In this document: one piece after another, positions 6,428 to 10,040 of the stretch | How the letters are laid out: each line of letters starts with the position of its first letter | How positions within the stretch are numbered: position 1 is the first letter of the stretch | Source: Syntrophomonas sp. UBA1376 | Lineage (GTDB): Bacteria > Bacillota > Syntrophomonadia > Syntrophomonadales > Syntrophomonadaceae | Direction: 5' to 3' | NCBI GenBank assembly: GCA_002305535.1 | Contig: DBRE01000034.1 | Location: 1-10,040 of the forward strand | DNA: 10,040 nt | Made by a program: the position numbers and the translations under genes | The notes under the pieces: generated by a model | Told to the model about the DNA's origin: nothing | What the model saw: the letters and a program-made list of their open reading frames with translations, nothing else | Database searches by the model: none

Positions 6428-6685
6428 CCCGGTTTTTCTGCTACTATCTGTTTTGTCGTTTTGTCGTACAGGGCAAAGAAAATTAGTAATTTGGATCGAA
6501 AACGAAATCTTTGTATGCTATTATGGAACTGGGCAAATTGGTACATTTTTGAAATTGGATATTTCTATAGGACGTTGGACTTAGTTCCGTTATCACAAAC
6601 GCCTTTATATAGGGGTTTGTTTGTTGAATTAATTGTACGAATCAATTTAGTGATAAGACTAGACACCGAATAAAAGGAGAAGATT
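6428..6685. other. AT-rich intergenic leader before pilB
   Basis: This 258-nt stretch lies between the divergent 434-residue protein gene and pilB. It is visibly richer in A and T than its neighbours. I find no credible gene: an open frame at 6461-6673 would need a TTG start without a ribosome site and encodes low-complexity, unusual sequence. It contains a tandem TTTTGTCG pair near 6450-6466 and a 9-bp imperfect palindrome at 6596-6619. No convincing -35/-10 pair stands out, though the pilB operon promoter must lie here or be of a non-sigma-A type. AAAAGGAGAAG just before 6686 is a strong ribosome site. Confidence 0.6.
6596..6619. repeat. Imperfect palindrome in the pilB leader
   Basis: CAAACGCCT (6596-6604) and AGGGGTTTG (6611-6619) pair at eight of nine positions around a 6-nt TTATAT loop, 67 nt before pilB. 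It could be an operator or an RNA hairpin in the leader; there is no T-tract immediately after, so a terminator is unlikely. Confidence 0.4.
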
Positions 6686-8377
6686 ATGGCGGTTCAACGC
6701 AAGATGTTGGGAGATATTCTGTTTGAAAACGGGTTGCTAACCGAAGCACAGCTGGAAGAAGCCTTGACTGAACAAAAACTATCTCGGAAAAAGCTAGGTC
6801 AGATTCTGGTAGACAGGGGCGTCATAAATGAGCAACAACTCTTGGAAGTACTAGAGTTTACTTTAGGTATCCCCCAAGTCCAACTGAACCGTGTGGACAT
6901 TGATCCCGAGGTAGTCAAAATTCTACCTACCAGTTTGATTCGCAAACATCACATATTACCTATATCCCTTAATCAGCAGCGTCTCACTCTGGGAATGGTA
7001 GATCCCTTAAATTATGAAGCCATTGATGACGTGCGCATCCTGACCGGCTTTGATGTTTTGCCGGTATTGATCAGTGAAAATGATATGAACGCCGCTATCC
7101 AGCAGTATGCCGCTTTACAAGTAGATTCCAGAATGGAAAAACTACTGGGGGAACTAAATGAGCAGAGTTCCAGTTTTGTAGAAGCAGATGCTCTTTCTGC
7201 CAACATTGAAGACGATGCCCCGGTTGTTCGCATGGTGAATTCCATCTTACAGCAGGCCGTCCAAGGACTCGCTTCTGATATTCACATCGAACCCCTGGAA
7301 CAAGATGTGCGAGTTAGGTTTCGCATTGATGGAGAACTGGTGGAAGTATTAAGCCTTCCTAAGAAATCATTTCCCGCTATCGTTTCCCGCATTAAAATTA
7401 TGGGTAACCTGGATATTTCCGAAAAACGTTTACCCCAAGACGGGCGTTCCCGTATGGTCATTGATGGCCGGGAAATAGATTTTCGTATTTCATCTCTTCC
7501 ATCTATACACGGCGAGAAGATGGCCATACGCATATTGGATCGCTCCAATGCGCTGATGTCGCTCAAAGAACTGGGATTTAGCGCAGCCAACTTAAAGAAG
7601 ATCCACTCTCTTATTCGACGGCCTCATGGCATGATCGTAGTCACTGGACCCACCGGTTCCGGTAAGACTACTACCTTATATAGCATACTTACCGAAATAA
7701 ATGTGGCCGAAAGAAACATTGTTACTTTAGAAGATCCGGTGGAATATAGCTTGGCAGGTATCAATCAGGTGCAGATAAACAATAAAGCTGGTTTGACTTT
7801 TCCCGCTGGGCTTCGCTCCATATTGCGCCAGGATCCGGATATTATTATGGTTGGTGAAATGCGAGATACGGAAACAGCTGAACTGGGTGTACGCGCTGCT
7901 CTCACCGGACATCTGTTTTTTTCCACTCTGCATACTAATAGTTCTTCTGGCACGGTAGCGCGGATGGTCAACATGGGAGTAGAAAACTATCTCTTATCTT
8001 CTTCTTTGATCGGGGTGGTATCCCAACAGTTGATCCGCCGTTTATGCCCTCATTGTAAACAAGCCTACCATTTGGACGAGCTTGTGGCTCATCGTCTGGA
8101 TATGCAGGAATATGTAGACCGGGAGTTCTATCATCCCCGGGGTTGTAATAGATGTCGCCAGTCCGGATATTTGGGACGTATGGCTTTACATGAAGTTATG
8201 GTTCTAGGGCCACAGATGCGAGCGGCGATTAACAACCATATAAATTCAGAGGATGAATTAGATAATATTGCCCGCCAGGAAGGCATGATTACCATGCGGG
8301 AAGATGGGATCGAAAAAGCCCTGGCAGGGTTTACTTCTTTGGAAGAAGTTATGAAGGGGGTATTTTTGGGTGACTGA
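6686..8377 (+). CDS. pilB: Type IV pilus assembly ATPase PilB (GspE family)
   Basis: The hexameric cytoplasmic ATPase that powers pilin polymerisation. Of its 563 residues, about 1-70 form the first part of an MshEN/GspE-N domain with two similar units (LGDILFENGLLTEAQLEEAL at 8-27 and LGQILVDRGVINEQQLLEVL at 37-56). The catalytic part has GPTGSGKT at 321-328 (K327), the Asp-box LEDPVEYS, the Walker B/catalytic region DPDIIMVGEMRD, and the His-box TGHLFFSTLHTN. C454, C457, C487 and C490 form the tetracysteine zinc site characteristic of PilB/GspE and absent from PilT. Length is normal. It starts at ATG 6686 behind a strong AAAAGGAGAAG, and is first in a pilB-pilT-pilC operon. GspE of a secretion system is the alternative, but the adjacent pilT favours type IV pili. 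Confidence 0.95.
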   Translation: MAVQRKMLGDILFENGLLTEAQLEEALTEQKLSRKKLGQILVDRGVINEQQLLEVLEFTLGIPQVQLNRVDIDPEVVKILPTSLIRKHHILPISLNQQRLTLGMVDPLNYEAIDDVRILTGFDVLPVLISENDMNAAIQQYAALQVDSRMEKLLGELNEQSSSFVEADALSANIEDDAPVVRMVNSILQQAVQGLASDIHIEPLEQDVRVRFRIDGELVEVLSLPKKSFPAIVSRIKIMGNLDISEKRLPQDGRSRMVIDGREIDFRISSLPSIHGEKMAIRILDRSNALMSLKELGFSAANLKKIHSLIRRPHGMIVVTGPTGSGKTTTLYSILTEINVAERNIVTLEDPVEYSLAGINQVQINNKAGLTFPAGLRSILRQDPDIIMVGEMRDTETAELGVRAALTGHLFFSTLHTNSSSGTVARMVNMGVENYLLSSSLIGVVSQQLIRRLCPHCKQAYHLDELVAHRLDMQEYVDREFYHPRGCNRCRQSGYLGRMALHEVMVLGPQMRAAINNHINSEDELDNIARQEGMITMREDGIEKALAGFTSLEEVMKGVFLGD

Positions 8378-9428
8378 AGCGAAAAAGGTGTTAACAGTAG
8401 AAGAAATTGCCAGGAAGGCTATGGAAAAGGGGGCCTCTGATATACATTTGACCGTATCTCGGCCGCCTATCGTCAGAATCCATGGCAAGCTGCAGATCAT
8501 GGAAGAATATGAGCCTCTTACTCCCGATGATACTTTTCAGCTGGGCAATGAACTGATGGCAAACGAAAAAAACCGTAATATGATAGGAGAAAATGGTCAT
8601 GCCGACTTTTCCAGCACCTTGCCCGAATTAGGCCGGGTGCGGGTAAATATTTATCTGCAACGAGGTTCTTATGCCATTGCTATTCGCATTATACCCATGA
8701 AAATACCTGATATAGGAGAATTGGGACTGCCTCCAGTAGCCCAAGAGATATTGTATAAAGGTAATGGCCTCATACTAGTGACCGGACCTACTGGCAGCGG
8801 TAAGTCGACCACTTTAGCAGCTATGATCAATTTGCTCAATCAAACGGTCAACGGCAATGTGATCACTCTGGAAGACCCTATCGAGTACCTGCATCGTCAC
8901 GGTACTTGCATCGTAAATCAGCGGGAGGTAGGCACTGATTGCCCTGATTTTGCCCAAGGATTGCGAGCAGCTCTACGTCAGGATCCGGATATTATTCTGG
9001 TAGGAGAAATGCGGGATCTGGAGACCATAGCCACCACTATGACCGCAGCAGAAACCGGCCATTTGGTGATGGCTACTCTGCATGCGTCCAATGCTATCCA
9101 GACGGTGGAACGAATAATAGACGTTTTTCCGCCCCATCAGCAGGCTCAAATCAGAATACAGCTGGCCAACACCATTCTGGGCATATTCTCCCAGCAGTTA
9201 GTTCCTAAAGCAGACGAAAGCGGGCGAGTATTGGCCTCAGAGGTTCTGGTGGCTAATCCTGCGGTACGAAATCTGATCCGGGAAAATAAAGCCCATCAAC
9301 TGCAGACCGTAATGCAAACCGGCGCATCCCAGGGTATGATCACCATGGAAAAATCCCTGGCAGCTTTCGCAGATCGGGGCATCATCACCCGAGAAGAAAT
9401 GAATCGTCGCCTGGTTACAGCGACTTAG
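8370..9428 (+). CDS. pilT: Type IV pilus retraction ATPase PilT
   Basis: The hexameric ATPase that disassembles the pilus, driving retraction, twitching motility and DNA uptake. The 352-residue length is typical. The N-terminal PAS-like domain (about 8-100) carries EKGASDIHLTVSRPPIVRIHGKL. The RecA-like domain has GPTGSGKST at 139-147 (K145), LEDPIEY (Asp box), DPDIILVGEMRDLET (Walker B), and TGHLVMATLHA (His box). Near the C-terminus NPAVRNLIRENKAHQL corresponds to the AIRNLIRE region needed for retraction in characterised PilT proteins. The four zinc cysteines of PilB are missing, as expected. The GTG start at 8370 overlaps the last codons of pilB by 8 nt and has AAGGGGG at 8353-8359, implying translational coupling. 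A 141-nt gap with a hairpin separates it from pilC. Confidence 0.95.
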   Translation: MTEAKKVLTVEEIARKAMEKGASDIHLTVSRPPIVRIHGKLQIMEEYEPLTPDDTFQLGNELMANEKNRNMIGENGHADFSSTLPELGRVRVNIYLQRGSYAIAIRIIPMKIPDIGELGLPPVAQEILYKGNGLILVTGPTGSGKSTTLAAMINLLNQTVNGNVITLEDPIEYLHRHGTCIVNQREVGTDCPDFAQGLRAALRQDPDIILVGEMRDLETIATTMTAAETGHLVMATLHASNAIQTVERIIDVFPPHQQAQIRIQLANTILGIFSQQLVPKADESGRVLASEVLVANPAVRNLIRENKAHQLQTVMQTGASQGMITMEKSLAAFADRGIITREEMNRRLVTAT

Positions 9429-9479
9429 GTGAGGTGTGAGGAGAGAAGGCTTCAGCCTCCGACGTTAACGGAAGACGGA

Positions 9480-9503
9480 TAGCGGAAACTAAAGTTTCCG
9501 CTA
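9480..9503. repeat. Perfect hairpin between pilT and pilC
   Basis: TAGCGGAAACT (9480-9490) and AGTTTCCGCTA (9493-9503) are exact reverse complements around AA; in RNA the innermost pairs would open to form the loop. ACGTTAA occurs on both sides (9462-9468 and 9509-9515), and a small AGGC-TTCA-GCCT stem lies at 9447-9458. The rest of the 141-nt gap (9429-9569) shows no gene. No T-run follows, so a rho-independent terminator is unlikely. The arrangement resembles a dispersed intergenic repeat, or an element reducing or stabilising expression between pilT and pilC. Confidence 0.7.
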
Positions 9504-9569
9504 CAGAAACGTTAATGGGGAAGGGCTAACAGGAAAGTCAGTTGTCCCAATACAAGGGGGAGAGAGAGC

Positions 9570-10040
9570 GTGAACTATACCTATCGTGTTCGGGGTAGAG
9601 ACGGAAAGATAGTAAAAGGAACTTTGGAAGCAGACAATCGCAACTTAGTCATCGATGCCCTATTGCGGCAACAGTACACCATACTGGAAATAAAAGAGGA
9701 TAAGGACAAAGAAGCAACCCAGAAAAACGCTCTGAATTTCAGCTGGTTCGAAAAAGTCACCATAAATGATCTTTCTCTGTTCACCCGGCAACTGTCTACT
9801 ATGGTAGGAGCAGGATTGCCCATTGTGCGTAGTTTTAGCATACTGGAGAAACAGACCCAAAATAGTCTGCTTCGCAAAATCGCCGGACAGGTGCAAGAGG
9901 ATCTGGAAGGGGGACTAGCTCTAAATGAAGCTCTGGGTCGCCATCCTAAGACATTCTCCCCCATGTATGTCAGTATGGTACAAGCCGGGGAAACCGGCGG
10001 AGCCCTGGATACCGTTCTGGACAGATTAGCCGATACCCTG
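9570..10040 (+). CDS. pilC: Type IV pilus inner-membrane platform protein PilC (GspF family), 3' end outside window
   Basis: The first 157 codons of a PilC/GspF protein, open to the window end. It begins NYTYRVRGRDGKIVKGTLEADN, the usual N-terminus of the family, followed by the first T2SSF domain with LSLFTRQLSTMVGAGLPIVRSFSILEKQ, LEGGLALNEAL, HPKTFSPMYVSMVQAGETGG and LDTVLDRLADTL, all at expected positions. Full-length members have about 400 residues and three membrane segments, so roughly 60% is missing here, including all membrane segments. The platform protein sits in the cytoplasmic membrane and couples PilB and PilT rotation to pilin insertion or removal. The start is GTG at 9570, with AAGGGGGAG at 9554-9562 at 7-nt spacing. 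The gap from pilT suggests possible separate control. Confidence 0.93.
   Translation, partial: MNYTYRVRGRDGKIVKGTLEADNRNLVIDALLRQQYTILEIKEDKDKEATQKNALNFSWFEKVTINDLSLFTRQLSTMVGAGLPIVRSFSILEKQTQNSLLRKIAGQVQEDLEGGLALNEALGRHPKTFSPMYVSMVQAGETGGALDTVLDRLADTL

Noticed and set aside
6461..6673. Plus-strand open frame of 70 codons in the pilB leader
   Set aside because: It would start at TTG without a Shine-Dalgarno, sits in AT-rich non-coding-like sequence, and has unusual composition.
7829..8996. Identical 18-mer CAGGATCCGGATATTATT in pilB (7829-7846) and pilT (8979-8996)
   Set aside because: It encodes the conserved QDPDII Walker B region in both paralogous ATPases, so homology and shared codon use explain it without a repeat element.
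9462..9540. Possible integron attC-like site from GTTAAC and hairpin near pilC
   Set aside because: The GTTRRRY and RYYYAAC core sites do not match properly, and there is no integrase or cassette structure.

Overview
The window looks like chromosomal DNA from a Firmicute of class Clostridia; a Syntrophomonadaceae or Peptococcaceae-like relative is my best guess. The reasons are strong purine-rich Shine-Dalgarno sequences, several GTG starts, three Firmicute-typical families (UPF0316/DUF2179, DUF421 and DUF4363), and shikimate genes lying next to type IV pilus genes, an arrangement I recall from this group. No phage, CRISPR, tRNA, rRNA or transposase gene is visible.

Left block, plus strand (23-3534): a UPF0316/DUF2179 membrane protein, then three shikimate-pathway enzymes, aroC, aroK and aroB. 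The aroC and aroK reading frames overlap. A roughly 190-nt nested palindrome built on a GGGGACGG motif lies between aroK and aroB, and a related copy follows aroB. AroB makes 3-dehydroquinate, AroK phosphorylates shikimate, and AroC makes chorismate from EPSP.

Middle block (3535-6427): a two-gene minus-strand unit (a DUF421 membrane protein, then a DUF4363 protein) faces aroB. Divergent from it is a 63-residue, two-helix ferritin-like protein. Its stop codon interlocks with that of a convergent gene for a 434-residue helical protein with three C-terminal membrane segments, which I do not recognise.

Right block, plus strand (6686-10040): a type IV pilus motor operon. It has pilB (assembly ATPase with an N-terminal MshEN/GspE-N-type domain), pilT (retraction ATPase, start overlapping the pilB stop) and the first 157 codons of pilC (inner-membrane platform), cut by the window end. 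A 258-nt AT-rich gap precedes pilB. A 141-nt gap with a long perfect hairpin separates pilT from pilC.

Most of the window is ordinary core genome. The items most worth a second look are the GGGGACGG palindromes around aroB, the unrecognised three-segment membrane protein, the half-sized ferritin-like protein, and the non-canonical nucleotide-binding motifs in PilB. I see no clear new multi-gene system.
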